Positions 33,142-42,373 are shown, numbered from the stretch's first letter. The stretch is DNA of 64,000 nucleotides from Levilactobacillus wangkuiensis (GCF_016861605.1 NZ_BOLM01000005.1:124001-188000); one strand, 5' to 3'. Translations and numbers: made by a program. The notes: a model not told the origin generated them from the letters alone.

Positions 33142-33340
33142 GGATGTTGCCAGCGCCTTACCGAGTGGTCAAAATACCTCGGAACGCTGTGGGCGGACAC
33201 CCGAAGCCAAAGAGCGGTCTTCGGGCTCGCTTTGAACCGCCCAACCCGCGTTTCAAAGTCGCCAATGGTCTAAGTAGCTACCGCTACTAAGGCCATTCCC
33301 ACGGCTGAAGGTATTTTGCCCACCCGGACGGCTGACATCC
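33142..33340 (-). repeat. Cloverleaf intergenic repeat, copy E
   Basis: The outer stem is CAAAATACCT with AGGTATTTTG. Inside are three hairpins: CCCGAAG/CTTCGGG, CTTTGAA/TTCAAAG and a long AGTAGC/GCTACT stem. The right end, CGGCTGACATCC, matches the ends of the other copies. It is in reverse orientation relative to copy A and lies just after rqcH. Confidence 0.8.
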
Positions 33341-33378
33341 AGATAACCTGTTAGCTTGCCTGCAGGTATTCTACTCAT

Positions 33379-33412
33379 GCTCCGTGTAACTAGCGCATCT
33401 CTTACACGGAGC
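33379..33412. repeat. Perfect 11-bp hairpin of unknown role
   Basis: GCTCCGTGTAA (33379-33389) pairs with TTACACGGAGC (33402-33412). There is no T tract, so it is not an obvious terminator. Confidence 0.5.
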
Positions 33413-33499
33413 CGCTCAATTGCCTGCACCAACTAATGCGTAACACGAGTCAAAGTATGATTCAGCAACTAATTGCTAATAACAACTAGTTCAAAACGC

Positions 33500-33539
33500 A
33501 AAAAGGCGTCACACCAAATCGTTGGTGTGACGCCTTTTT
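33500..33539. terminator. Strong bidirectional terminator between rqcH and the carB-like gene
   Basis: A perfect 18-base stem with core GGCGTCACACCAA, loop ATCG, and A5/T5 flanks. The convergent genes on both sides can use it, although it is far from both stops because repeat copies lie in between. Confidence 0.9.
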
Positions 33540-33638
33540 GCTGTATACATTATTTGATCAATCTAAAATTCAGCAAATTCTAAGACCCCGTCGACCAAAT
33601 CCATTCACCGAACCCAGTCGACCGGCGGGTTAAACCAG

Positions 33639-33820
33639 TGTCAGCCGCAGGGCTGGTGAAAATGGGCTCAGCCGTGGGATGACCTGAGGGTTTCCCTCAG
33701 GTCATGGTGACTTTGAGACGCGCTCTTCGCGGCTCAAAGCAAGTCCCGAGACCGCCCTTTGGCTCGGGGCGTCCTCCCCACAGCGTCACGGCCCAGTTTT
33801 CACCAGCCCGGAGGCGATGA
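33639..33820 (+). repeat. Cloverleaf intergenic repeat, copy A
   Basis: Begins GTGTCAGCCGCAGGGCTGG and ends CACCAGCCCGGAGGCG. The outer stem is GGGCTGGTGAAAA with TTTTCACCAGCCC. The inner hairpins are ATGACCTGAGGG/CCCTCAGGTCAT, CTTTGAG/CTCAAAG and GTCCCGAG/CTCGGGGC. It serves as the reference orientation for the family. Confidence 0.85.
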
Positions 33821-33845
33821 CAACGACAGTGTAACCAGCCAATGG

Positions 33846-36419
33846 TCAGATGGTGCGGTTGATGATTTGGTCGAGCTCGGAGGTGTCGCTGAGGTTCGTC
33901 AGCGTCAGCGCCTCGCTAGACCCAAACGCAATCGTCGCCCCAACTTCTTGATCCGTGGTCCCCGGCCGGTTTAACACGTGTAACTGCCGGAACGGGAAGG
34001 CCGCGTTCATCAAGGCGACCCGGGTGCTGTTCAGATCAATGCTGATTTTGGCCAGCTCCCCTTCGTCCAGCGTGCCAATGTGTTGCCGCGTCAGCATGCG
34101 GACCCAGTTGACCCCGGTAACCTTACTCAGAAAGGCCATCTCGGTCAACCGCGTCGGCCGCACGCCAACGACGACTAGCTGTTGTGAGTCATCGCTCTTG
34201 GGGGCAAAGAGAACTTGGATCATCCCCGTGACCTGCCGTTCACTCACGGCCTCCTTGGCCTGTTCGACCAGGTTGACGCGCTTGGCCTTGGGCAGTTCCG
34301 CCGGCATCCGGAAGGCCGTGACCTGAGCCAACGACTTGTTAATGCCGGGGGCAATCATGTCCATGACGCCGACCGCAATCTTCTGTTGCTTATGCACAAA
34401 CAGGCTGACGCCAATCGTCGCCATTTCCGGAGCGGGTTCGCCCGTTTCTTGGTCGGGTGGTAGGACGTGCAGGTTTATTGGCAATTTGCCCAACTCGCGG
34501 GTCAGGTAGTGCCGGTTCCCCGGGACGATGACGATGTCGGGGTGCTCGACCTGAATCACGTTGAGCACATCCCCCAGTTGAATCGGGTCGACGTACTGTT
34601 TCTCGGTAAATTCCGGTGCCACGCCCACGGCATTCGGGTTGGTATTCATCAAAATAGTATGGTACCCGGCGCGCTTCAGTTGTTTGAGCATTTCCGTCGT
34701 GAAGTATTCCGCCGCGGAGTTGGGGCCTAACTGATTCCCGCCCCGACCCAAGACCAGCGCGGTCCGGTCGCCCAGGGGCTGACTCTCATTTTCGTACTCG
34801 AAGGTACTGTAGTAGCCACTGAGATTCTCGGGAAATTCCCCGGCGGTCGGTTCGATCATCTTGTAGGTCGGCGTGATCTTGGCCTGTGCTGAGAGATGGC
34901 GAATCGTGGCCGTATCCGTTTGCCAGATACGGGCGATCATCCCGTCCCCGAACCCGTAGTACCGGGCCCGTTTTAGGATGGCAACGTCTAAGGGGTTGTC
35001 TTGAATTTCTTTTTCAATCGTTAACAAATGGCGGAGTTTCACGAAATAGTAGTTATCAATTTTCGTTAATTCGCTCAACTCTTCTGGCGCGTATCCCCGC
35101 CGCAAGGCTTCAATTAACACCAGAATTCGGTTCGCCAACGGATGGATCAGTTGCCGAATCATTTCCCCGTCGGTCAGATTGCTGACGGAGGGCAAGACAT
35201 CTCGTGGCGAGAACTGCGAGCTCCGCACGGCCTTTAACATGGCCTCTTCGACCGAACGACCCACGCCGACGGTCGAGCCCACGGCCTTCATGACGGTATT
35301 CAGATGCTGGTCGGCATCGGGGACCTCTTGAAAGGGCCAAATGGGAATCCGTACGCTCACGTGGTCGATGGTTGGCTCCATGATGGCGGTCTGTTTGACG
35401 TACTGGCTCGGCAGCTTGACGTCGACCAGCTTCTGGCCCAGCAGCAAGGCACCATTGACCAGGGCAATCGGATAGCCGGTCGTCCGAGCCGCCAATGCCA
35501 CGCCCCGCGAGAAGTATGGCGCAATCTTGGTCACGTAGAAGTGTTGGTTCGCCGGGTTCAGGGCAAAGTGCAGGTGTAAGACCCCGACGATGCCCAGCTC
35601 GGTCGCAATCCGAAACGTGGCGTCCCGCAAGTCTTGATACTCACGGTCGTTGAGCGTTTGGGGTGGCGTTACCAGAATGGAGTCGCCGGAGTGAATCCCA
35701 ATCGTATCGACGTTTTCCAAGCCGGCAATCAGGACCTCGGTGTCGGCGACGTCTCTGACGGCCACCATTTCGATTTCCTTGTACCCGATCACGCTGCGTT
35801 CCAGGGTGCACTGGTCAAAACGGGACTGTTGGAAGCCCTGCGTCAACGCGTTAAACATGTCATCCACGTTGTCACAGACGGTCCGGTTGGTGTCCAGTCT
35901 GGGCGCTACCGGCTTCACAATCAGGGGGAACCCAATCTTTTCGACCAGGCCCCGCGCCTCGTCGAGGGTACCCACGACTTGGGCCTCAATCACGGGCTCA
36001 TGAATTTCCTTGAGCGTGGCGTTCAAGTCGGCCGGATTGTTGATCTGCTGCAAGGTCGTGGTGGGCATCCCCAGCAGGCGCACGTCAAAGTTGGCCAGGT
36101 CGCCATTTTCAACCAGTTCCTGGGCAATTCGAATGCCTAGCAGGCCACCCAGTGTCGGCAAAATCGCATCGGGCCGGTCTTTTTCAATAATGTGACGGAC
36201 ATTAGCGGTTGTGACCGCCTGCACGTACATGTTGGTCGGCTGAATCTCTTCCAACGCGACGGAGAACGGGTTGTTGTCAATGATCAGGGTCCGCACCCCG
36301 TGCTTCTTAAAGCTGGTAATGATCTGGACCGTGGCACTATCGAGTTCCGTTTCGTGACCGATCTCGGTTGGCCCGCCGCCGATGATCAAAACTTTTTGAA
36401 TGTTATCCAAGTTTGGCAA
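33846..36419 (-). CDS. Degenerate carbamoyl-phosphate synthetase large-subunit homologue (probably catalytically inactive)
   Basis: 857 residues against about 1060 in CarB/PyrAb. The N-terminal half aligns throughout (PTLGG; ERSVIGYKEIE; GIHSGDS; PPQTLND; ATGYPIA-like). However, the ATP-grasp loop RPAFTLGGTGG is replaced by KPVAPRLDTNRT (169-180), and the metal/ATP motif IEVNPRVSR by VTKIAPYFSR (296-305). In the second half about 120 residues of the ATP-grasp N-lobe are missing, its IEVNPR is VVGVRPTR, and the C-terminal allosteric MGS domain is absent. The frame has no stops. It starts at TTG after GGGAGG and follows the carA-like gene. Confidence 0.85.
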   Translation of the reverse strand: MPNLDNIQKVLIIGGGPTEIGHETELDSATVQIITSFKKHGVRTLIIDNNPFSVALEEIQPTNMYVQAVTTANVRHIIEKDRPDAILPTLGGLLGIRIAQELVENGDLANFDVRLLGMPTTTLQQINNPADLNATLKEIHEPVIEAQVVGTLDEARGLVEKIGFPLIVKPVAPRLDTNRTVCDNVDDMFNALTQGFQQSRFDQCTLERSVIGYKEIEMVAVRDVADTEVLIAGLENVDTIGIHSGDSILVTPPQTLNDREYQDLRDATFRIATELGIVGVLHLHFALNPANQHFYVTKIAPYFSRGVALAARTTGYPIALVNGALLLGQKLVDVKLPSQYVKQTAIMEPTIDHVSVRIPIWPFQEVPDADQHLNTVMKAVGSTVGVGRSVEEAMLKAVRSSQFSPRDVLPSVSNLTDGEMIRQLIHPLANRILVLIEALRRGYAPEELSELTKIDNYYFVKLRHLLTIEKEIQDNPLDVAILKRARYYGFGDGMIARIWQTDTATIRHLSAQAKITPTYKMIEPTAGEFPENLSGYYSTFEYENESQPLGDRTALVLGRGGNQLGPNSAAEYFTTEMLKQLKRAGYHTILMNTNPNAVGVAPEFTEKQYVDPIQLGDVLNVIQVEHPDIVIVPGNRHYLTRELGKLPINLHVLPPDQETGEPAPEMATIGVSLFVHKQQKIAVGVMDMIAPGINKSLAQVTAFRMPAELPKAKRVNLVEQAKEAVSERQVTGMIQVLFAPKSDDSQQLVVVGVRPTRLTEMAFLSKVTGVNWVRMLTRQHIGTLDEGELAKISIDLNSTRVALMNAAFPFRQLHVLNRPGTTDQEVGATIAFGSSEALTLTNLSDTSELDQIINRTI

Positions 36420-36421
36420 GC

Positions 36422-37501
36422 TTATCCCTCCCGGCGTGCTGTCATGGCTTCCATAAATTCATCAAATAAATCGCGACTCTCGTGAGGACCCGGGGCGCCG
36501 TCCGCAAAGAATTGCACCGAAAAAGCCGGAAAGTCCCGGTGGCGTAACCCTTGGACGGTCCCGTTGATCAGGTCCACGTAGGTGGTGATCAGGCGGTCGC
36601 GGTCGATTGACTTGGCAACCACCGCGTACCCCTGACCCTGTGTCGCATAAATAATATCGTTGGTAATGATTCGGCGAATAGGATGACTGCTGCCGTGATA
36701 TTCAACCGGTAGCATGGTCAGCTCCGCCCCGTTGGCCAGGGCAAAGAGCTCGTGACCCAGGCCAATCGCAAAGAGTGGAATCTCCGCTTGGACCTCGCGA
36801 ATCATGTCGAGGACTCCTTCGCCGAGGTCGAGTGGTGAGCCGGGCCCGGTGGAGAGTAAGACCCCGTCCGGATCCAGGTTCAAGACGTCCTGGGCGCTGG
36901 CCGTCCACGGCAAGACCGTGACGTTACAGCGGCGCTCGGATAACTGCCGCAAAATCCCATGCTTCAGACCGAAGTCAATGACGACCACGTTTTTCCCCGT
37001 ATCCGGGTTCGGATAGGGCTTAGGCGTGGCCACCTGGTCGACTTGCCGGTTCGTCAGCACCGTGGCGTTCAGCTGATCAAAGGCATGGGCATCGGCCACA
37101 TCCACGATACTGCCCTTCATCGGCCCGTCTTCTTGGCGGAGCTTCCGGATCAGGTGGCGCGTATCAATGCCACTGATGCCGGGAATGTTGTGCTGCTGGA
37201 GAAATTCGTCAAGGGACAGCCGGGATAAACGGTTGGTCGAGATGTTCGTGACGTCTCGAACCACCATCCCCTTGGCCGTGGGCAAAATCGACTCGTAGCT
37301 ATCGTGGTTGATGCCAACGTTACCAATGGCTGGCTGGGCAAAGATAATAATTTGGTTGTGGTAGATTTGATCGGTAATCGTTTCCTGATAGCCTAATAGA
37401 TTTAAATTGGAGATAACCTCTCCGCTCGTCGTGGCACCGGCACCGAAGCCTTCACCGGCGTAGGCCGAGCCGTCTTCTAAAATCAAATAGCGTTTTGCCA
37501 T
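36422..37501 (-). CDS. Degenerate carbamoyl-phosphate synthetase small-subunit homologue (glutaminase triad lost)
   Basis: 359 residues, normal CarA/PyrAa length, with family landmarks IGNVGINHDSYES, GISGIDTRHL, VIDFGLKHGILRQL and STGPGSP. The glutaminase nucleophile motif GICLGHQ reads AIGLGHE (Gly247 for Cys). The QYHPEA motif carrying His and Glu reads QFFADG (Phe332 and Asp334). All three triad residues are therefore gone. ATG 37501 is chosen after a G5 ribosome site. It lies 22 bases after pyrR and two bases before the carB-like gene. Confidence 0.87.
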   Translation of the reverse strand: MAKRYLILEDGSAYAGEGFGAGATTSGEVISNLNLLGYQETITDQIYHNQIIIFAQPAIGNVGINHDSYESILPTAKGMVVRDVTNISTNRLSRLSLDEFLQQHNIPGISGIDTRHLIRKLRQEDGPMKGSIVDVADAHAFDQLNATVLTNRQVDQVATPKPYPNPDTGKNVVVIDFGLKHGILRQLSERRCNVTVLPWTASAQDVLNLDPDGVLLSTGPGSPLDLGEGVLDMIREVQAEIPLFAIGLGHELFALANGAELTMLPVEYHGSSHPIRRIITNDIIYATQGQGYAVVAKSIDRDRLITTYVDLINGTVQGLRHRDFPAFSVQFFADGAPGPHESRDLFDEFMEAMTARREG

Positions 37502-37523
37502 GTAAAATCGACCCCCTTGCCCC

Positions 37524-38087
<564 letters not shown>

Positions 38088-38103
38088 TTAGCGTAAGTGC
38101 AGG

Positions 38104-38168
38104 AAACGGGCGCATTTCTTCGGCAAAATGGTGAAGAAACCCGCCCGCCTGATTCGGCAAACCCGTTT
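38104..38168 (-). promoter_or_regulatory. Long hairpin in the pyrR leader
   Basis: AAACGGG (minus strand 5' arm at 38168-38162) pairs with CCCGTTT (38110-38104), and an inner stem TTTCTTC/GAAGAAA closes a loop. It lies between rluD and pyrR. I see no PyrR-binding loop of the usual CCNGNGAGG type and no T tract, so it may be a partial terminator of rluD or a changed attenuator. Confidence 0.45.
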
Positions 38169-38194
38169 ATCTGATTAGTGCTAGCTTAAGAAAA

Positions 38195-39118
38195 CTAAAT
38201 TGCTTTGTCAACCGGTAACCCCGCCTGCTGGCGCAAGTGGCGCACGGCCTTGGCGAAGTTTTCGGGAACCGGCGCGGTGAAGTCTAACTGTTCACCGGTC
38301 GTGGGTTGCTTAAAGCCCAATTCACGGGCGTGTAGGAACTGGCCCGCCCCCTTTAGCGTGTGCTTGGGGCCGTACAACGGGTCACCCGCAACGGGATGGT
38401 TGATGTAGGCCATGTGGACGCGGATCTGATGGGTCCGGCCAGTTTCCAAGCGACAAGCGACCAGGGAATAATTCCCATAACGCTCCAGCACCCGGAAATG
38501 GGTCACGGCTGGCCGCCCGTCAGCGACGATGGCCTGCTTCTTGCGGTCCTTCGGTGACCGGCCCAGGGGCGCGTTGATGGTCCCGTTCTCTTCCTTGAAG
38601 TTGCCGTGCACGATGGCCACGTACTCTCGCAGATTGGTCTTGGCCTGTAACTGGGCCGACAAACTCTGATGGGCGTGATCATTCTTGGCCACCATCAACA
38701 GGCCCGAGGTGTCCTTGTCGATGCGGTGGACGATGCCGGGCCGCAGGGTGCCGTTAATGCTCGACAACGGGCTGTGGTACAGCAGCGCGTTAACCAGCGT
38801 ATGGTCCGGGTGCCCGGGGGCGGGATGGACGACCATCCCCTGGGGCTTGTTGACCACGATAACATCGTCATCTTCGTAAACAATGTCGAGGGGAATATTT
38901 TCGGGGGTCAAATCCAAAGGAACGGGGTCTGGCAGTGCAATGTGCACCGTCGCGCCGACCTTGGGCTTGGCCTTAGGCTTGACTGGCTGGCCGTCGACCG
39001 TGATTTGGCCGGCCTCGATGGCATTTTTCGCCTGTGAGCGGGAAATCGTGTCCACGTTATCCGCCACCAATTTATCCAGCCGGTCTGAAGTCGTTACTTG
39101 AAAATCTGTTTCTTGCAT
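38195..39118 (-). CDS. rluD: RluD-family 23S rRNA pseudouridine synthase
   Basis: 307 residues. An S4 domain (DRLDKLVADNVDTISRSQAK) is followed by the synthase domain with catalytic Asp in HRIDKDTSGLLMVAKN. The C-terminus GRTHQIRVHMAYINHPVAGD is typical of RluA/RluD. ATG 39118 overlaps the lspA stop (TGATG) with GGAGG seven bases upstream. Synteny lspA-rluD-pyrR is usual in Firmicutes. Confidence 0.92.
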   Translation of the reverse strand: MQETDFQVTTSDRLDKLVADNVDTISRSQAKNAIEAGQITVDGQPVKPKAKPKVGATVHIALPDPVPLDLTPENIPLDIVYEDDDVIVVNKPQGMVVHPAPGHPDHTLVNALLYHSPLSSINGTLRPGIVHRIDKDTSGLLMVAKNDHAHQSLSAQLQAKTNLREYVAIVHGNFKEENGTINAPLGRSPKDRKKQAIVADGRPAVTHFRVLERYGNYSLVACRLETGRTHQIRVHMAYINHPVAGDPLYGPKHTLKGAGQFLHARELGFKQPTTGEQLDFTAPVPENFAKAVRHLRQQAGLPVDKAI

Positions 39119-39582
39119 CACTGTGCCTCCCGTCGATCGGCTAAGAACACGCCAATCGCGATTAAGATGACGCCGACCGTTAAACAGCTGTCGGCGAAGT
39201 TAAAGATTGGAAAATTAATAAAATCGAGTTGGAACATGTCGACCACGTAGCCTTGCAGCAGGCGATCAATAAAGTTACCAATCGTGCCCGCCATCATCAG
39301 AGTCAGGCCGAGTTCCTCTACCCAGTGTTCTTTCTGATTGCGGTACTGCCAGAAAAAGTAGCCCATGATGCCTAACGCCACAATGGCGATGACCGTAAAG
39401 AACCACATTTGGCCCTGTAAAATACTCCAGGCGGCCCCGTCGTTACGCAGGTGCGTGAGCGACAGGAAGCCGGGGATGAGTGGGTGCTCGCCACCAAGGG
39501 CGATGTTGACCACTACCGCGTGCTTGATCCACTGGTCAATGACCACCAGTAGCACGATTAAGATTGTATCTGCAATCAGCAT
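39118..39582 (-). CDS. lspA: Lipoprotein signal peptidase (signal peptidase II)
   Basis: 154 residues, four TMs. The two catalytic Asp are in GTIGNFIDRLLQGYVVDM and FNFADSCLTVGV. ATG 39582 follows AAAGGTG. LspA cuts prolipoprotein signal peptides at the membrane face after diacylglyceryl transfer. It is the first gene of the lspA-rluD-pyrR-carA-like-carB-like run. Confidence 0.94.
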   Translation of the reverse strand: MLIADTILIVLLVVIDQWIKHAVVVNIALGGEHPLIPGFLSLTHLRNDGAAWSILQGQMWFFTVIAIVALGIMGYFFWQYRNQKEHWVEELGLTLMMAGTIGNFIDRLLQGYVVDMFQLDFINFPIFNFADSCLTVGVILIAIGVFLADRREAQ

Positions 39583-39689
39583 AAAATCCGGAACACCTTT
39601 CCTATAAGTCGTTACCGAAAAGTATACCAGAAAATGGCCCCCCGCGCCCTTCTCCACACTAGAAAATTCCCACTTTGTCTGAATCCTTC

Positions 39690-39990
39690 CGCCGCCGACC
39701 AGCGGGGCGACTACCTGTGGGGACCAGGTGAAGCCAAAGAGCGGTCTTCACCTTCGCCTCAAAGCCCCGAAACCCGCGGATCTTTCAGGTCGTCCCGGGC
39801 TGTAAGACCGGAAGTCCACCGGTCAAACACCCCCGACACAGGTAGTCACCCCACTGGTCTCTGGCTCCAGGATTCAAGCAAAGTTGCCTGTTTCCCTACC
39901 TCAGACTTTGATGACTTCACCAACGTTCAGGTTCCCGCCCACTCAAATTCCCCAGCTGGGCCAGTTTGACCACCCGCACGGCTGACGTTG
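39690..39990 (-). repeat. Cloverleaf intergenic repeat, copy F (second subfamily)
   Basis: The outer arms GACCAGCGGGGCGACTACCT (39697-39716) and AGGTAGTCACCCCACTGGTC (39840-39859) pair with two mismatches. Inner hairpins include GGTGAAG/CTTCACC and a GACCGG/CCGGTC stem. The tail CCCGCACGGCTGACG (near 39971) is the end sequence of the first subfamily, so remains of an A-type copy surround it. Confidence 0.7.
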
Positions 39991-40063
39991 GCGCGCTGGT
40001 TTCAAGGAGCACTGTCATTTTCTGATTACGTTTAGTTTATTTACCTAAAGGTTGAAAGTTAAA

Positions 40064-40105
40064 TTGTACAGTAAAGGCCCGGCATGCCGGGCCTTTACTG
40101 TACAA
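40064..40105. repeat. 42-bp perfect palindrome
   Basis: TTGTACAGTAAAGGCCCGGC plus A (40064-40084) is followed without spacer by its exact reverse complement (40085-40105), then AAAA. It can be a strong terminator or cruciform and lies 66 bases before the transposase remnant. It may protect that gene from read-through. Confidence 0.75.
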
Positions 40106-40171
40106 AAATAGACATGGATTACTCCATGCTTGTATATTTGAGTCGTCTAAAAAAGTATACAAGGAGAATCT

Positions 40172-40531
40172 ATGCCCATGTCTAATATGCATCATTCAGC
40201 CTCTGATTTTCACCCGCAAGAGATCATTCAAATGTATGCTCGTCGCTGGCAGATTGAAGGCTATTTCAAAGTTGCCAAACAATATCTTCAATTCGATAAA
40301 GCCCAGATTCAAAGCTACGACGGACTTTGCGGCCACATGGCACTGGTCCTAATAGGTTATGATATTTTGGCCTTAGCGCAACGAGAGAACCAGGATGATC
40401 GACCCTTACCAGAAATTGCATTCACTAATGCTTTGGATCGGTTGTTGAAAGCCCTAACTGGTATAGCTAAAAAGCTTGATATGAGTGAATCGATATTGAA
40501 CACAATTCTCGGTCAATTGCCCCTGAATTAA
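40172..40531 (+). pseudogene. IS4-like transposase remnant, truncated at its 3' end by the TnpB element
   Basis: AAGGAG precedes ATG 40172. The protein has the Y-R-E-K-like end of DDE transposases (MYARRWQIEGYFKVAKQYLQ, then FDKAQIQSYDGLCGHMALVL). Only about 119 residues are left: a short start joined to the C-terminal part, so most of the catalytic region is missing. The last residues QLPLN and the stop codon come from the right end of the TnpB element (from 40512). It is therefore doubly broken and cannot transpose alone. Confidence 0.75.
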
Positions 40532-40760
40532 TTCAGAGGCTTGTCGCTCACGTGTCTGGCGACACAGTAGTCCAACATGCCGGTTAGGCACTCCTACTCG
40601 TAGTGGCAACATCATCGGGTAATTGACAGCTACCCGTTTAACTATCAGGATCTACCCAACAGTTGTTAGCTTTTTAATCTTTGGTTTCTTGACACCACTC
40701 AACCATTCTTGGCCCAACATCTCAATATTCATTGCCCCTAATCTGTCATCGTTACAACGA
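40492..40760 (-). ncRNA. Predicted TnpB guide RNA (omega/reRNA) and its guide
   Basis: In this family the RNA covers the tnpB 3' end and the right end of the element, and the guide is the flanking host DNA. Here several hairpins lie after the tnpB stop (CGGGTA/TACCCG, TGCC/GGCA, TGTCGC/GCGACA and the terminal CTGAATT/AATTCAG). The flank directly beyond TTGAC gives the guide CGAGAATTGTGTTCAATATC, which is transposase gene sequence. The 5' limit is not known. Confidence 0.5.
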
Positions 40761-41995
40761 TACTGGCATTGAGCACACCAATACTCGTGAGTTTCGTGAT
40801 GACGATTAGTCTTCTCAACTAGGCCACACTTCGGACATCTCTGTGAAGTGAATGCTGGATTCACTTTTACGACGGTGCTCTGAATAGCCTGAGCCTTGTA
40901 CGTTAAGAATGATTCTAGCTGGAAGAAAGACCAGGAACGATGGCTGTTTCGTAAGGACTTAGGCAGATCATCGGTGTTGAATGTTACGTTGGTTAAGTCT
41001 TCCAGGACAAAAAGTGTGTGTGAGCCATATCGTGTAACGAGTGTCTTAGCTAACCAATGATTCACATCGGTCATCCAGCGGTTCTCTCGTTGCGCTAGCC
41101 GTTTCAACTTTTTCTTGGCAGATTTAGTACCTTTACTTTGTAGTTGCCGGCGAATCTCCAGGAACTTCTTTCGTCTAAGTAAGATTTTTTTACCCTCAAA
41201 GAATAGTGCCTTGCCTTCACTATCAAAGATAGTCGCTAGAAAGCGCAGGCCACGGTCAATACCCACAATTTGAGGGCTATCCTTGGGATTGAAATCACTA
41301 CTTTCCTTTGTGATACCAATATGCAAAAACCACTTCCCCTGGGTGTGGACCAGCTTAGCGGTACCCAGTTTCCAATCCTCGGTGAAGTATTTCTCGAATC
41401 CTTTATCAGTGAATCCCAACTTAGTCCGTTTACCTAGAGTGGTTATCGAGATTTGTTGCATGCCTTCTACAAAAGAATAATTGCTATGGCGAACCAAATC
41501 CGCTTGGGGTCGCCGAAACTGGATGGGTTTCACCAACCAGTTCAGGTCTCTAGGAACTTGAATCCACTTGTGTTCTTCGTTCTTGTAACAGTAAGGATGC
41601 TGTTTCATCTGTTCCTGAACTGTCTTGTAACGAGCCACCACTGTCCGAAAGACAGACTGGACCATCTGACTATTGAGTGGTGATTCTTGCCTAAATATTT
41701 TGTACAGATGGTGATTGATCTTTAACCAACTTAACTGAAACTCGTGGTCAAAAATCCATTGACTAACAACATTAGCTAATCGTTGATACTCTTGACTCAT
41801 TGTTAGAAATTGTTCTGCTTGATTCGTGTCTGGATAGAGTCTCAACTTAATTGTTCGCCCTAGTTTAACCAATGGATACCTCCCCTGTAGATTGGATTAA
41901 GTATACCATGTTTAGCCTTGCAGGGGAACATATGTTTCAAAAGATTATTAAGTTCTGGCATTCATCCCGCGATTAAAATCGCAGGTTTTCTGCTT
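40512..41995 (-). mobile_element. IS200/IS605-type element with tnpB only
   Basis: The right end, read on the minus strand, closes with the hairpin GCCTCTGAATT/AATTCAGGGGC and the terminal TTGAC (40516-40512), a common form for these elements. The left end has the hairpin GCGATTTTAATCGC near 41968-41981; the exact left limit is uncertain, about 41985-42005. There is no Y1 transposase gene (tnpA), so the element depends on one elsewhere. It lies inside the 3' end of the IS4-like gene on its right-end side, while the left-end flank is unrelated DNA. Confidence 0.75.
40652..41872 (-). CDS. tnpB: TnpB, RNA-guided nuclease of an IS200/IS605-type element
   Basis: 406 residues; TTG 41872 is six bases after GGGAGG. 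The helix-turn-helix start (RTIKLRLYPDTNQAEQFLTM), RuvC motif I (IVGIDRGLRFLATIFD), motif II with Glu (LFVLEDLTNV), the CPKC/CAQC zinc ribbon and motif III (NDDRLGAMNI) are all present, so the D-E-D nuclease triad looks intact. TnpB cuts DNA matching the guide next to a short motif and so helps the element to persist. Confidence 0.9.
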   Translation of the reverse strand: MVKLGRTIKLRLYPDTNQAEQFLTMSQEYQRLANVVSQWIFDHEFQLSWLKINHHLYKIFRQESPLNSQMVQSVFRTVVARYKTVQEQMKQHPYCYKNEEHKWIQVPRDLNWLVKPIQFRRPQADLVRHSNYSFVEGMQQISITTLGKRTKLGFTDKGFEKYFTEDWKLGTAKLVHTQGKWFLHIGITKESSDFNPKDSPQIVGIDRGLRFLATIFDSEGKALFFEGKKILLRRKKFLEIRRQLQSKGTKSAKKKLKRLAQRENRWMTDVNHWLAKTLVTRYGSHTLFVLEDLTNVTFNTDDLPKSLRNSHRSWSFFQLESFLTYKAQAIQSTVVKVNPAFTSQRCPKCGLVEKTNRHHETHEYWCAQCQYRCNDDRLGAMNIEMLGQEWLSGVKKPKIKKLTTVG

Positions 41996-42019
41996 AGTCT
42001 TTAATAAACATTTTCCATT

Positions 42020-42373
42020 TTATAAACTACTGCCATATATTCCATCTCCAATGTGTGCCATTATTGCATTCAGACCAACTACAACTCCATATACAGTCCC
42101 TACACGAACTGACATTTTAGTTATTATCATATAACTACAGAGACCAAAAATGACAATCTCAATCGTTACTCTCAAACGTAGGTCCACTCTGTTTGGTGAT
42201 AAAGGAGCCATACAAACAGACCAAATCACATAAATTACAATTGGTACTAAAATCCCCATCAGTAAATTAAGTGGTAACTTATATTTTGTAAAACCTACAA
42301 AAGATAATGTTATTAGAGTTATCATTTCTATTAAAAATCTTAACAGCGCATTAATTTGAAAAAGAATATGCAT
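42020..42373 (-). CDS. YrdB/DUF2568-like membrane protein
   Basis: 117 residues, four TMs (LIEMITLITLSFVGFTKYKL, LNLLMGILVPIVIYVIWSVC). The motif APLSPNRVDLRLRVTIEIVI is typical of YrdB (DUF2568). The function is unknown. The gene is much more AT-rich than its neighbours and the ribosome site is weak, suggesting recent transfer together with the flanking mobile elements. The AT-rich 150 bases upstream (42374-42525) hold no further gene. Confidence 0.7.
   Translation of the reverse strand: MHILFQINALLRFLIEMITLITLSFVGFTKYKLPLNLLMGILVPIVIYVIWSVCMAPLSPNRVDLRLRVTIEIVIFGLCSYMIITKMSVRVGTVYGVVVGLNAIMAHIGDGIYGSSL

Noticed and set aside
34215-37228. Several long plus-strand frames opposite the CPSase-like genes
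   Set aside because: They lack ribosome sites and family similarity; GC-rich third positions on the real genes create them.
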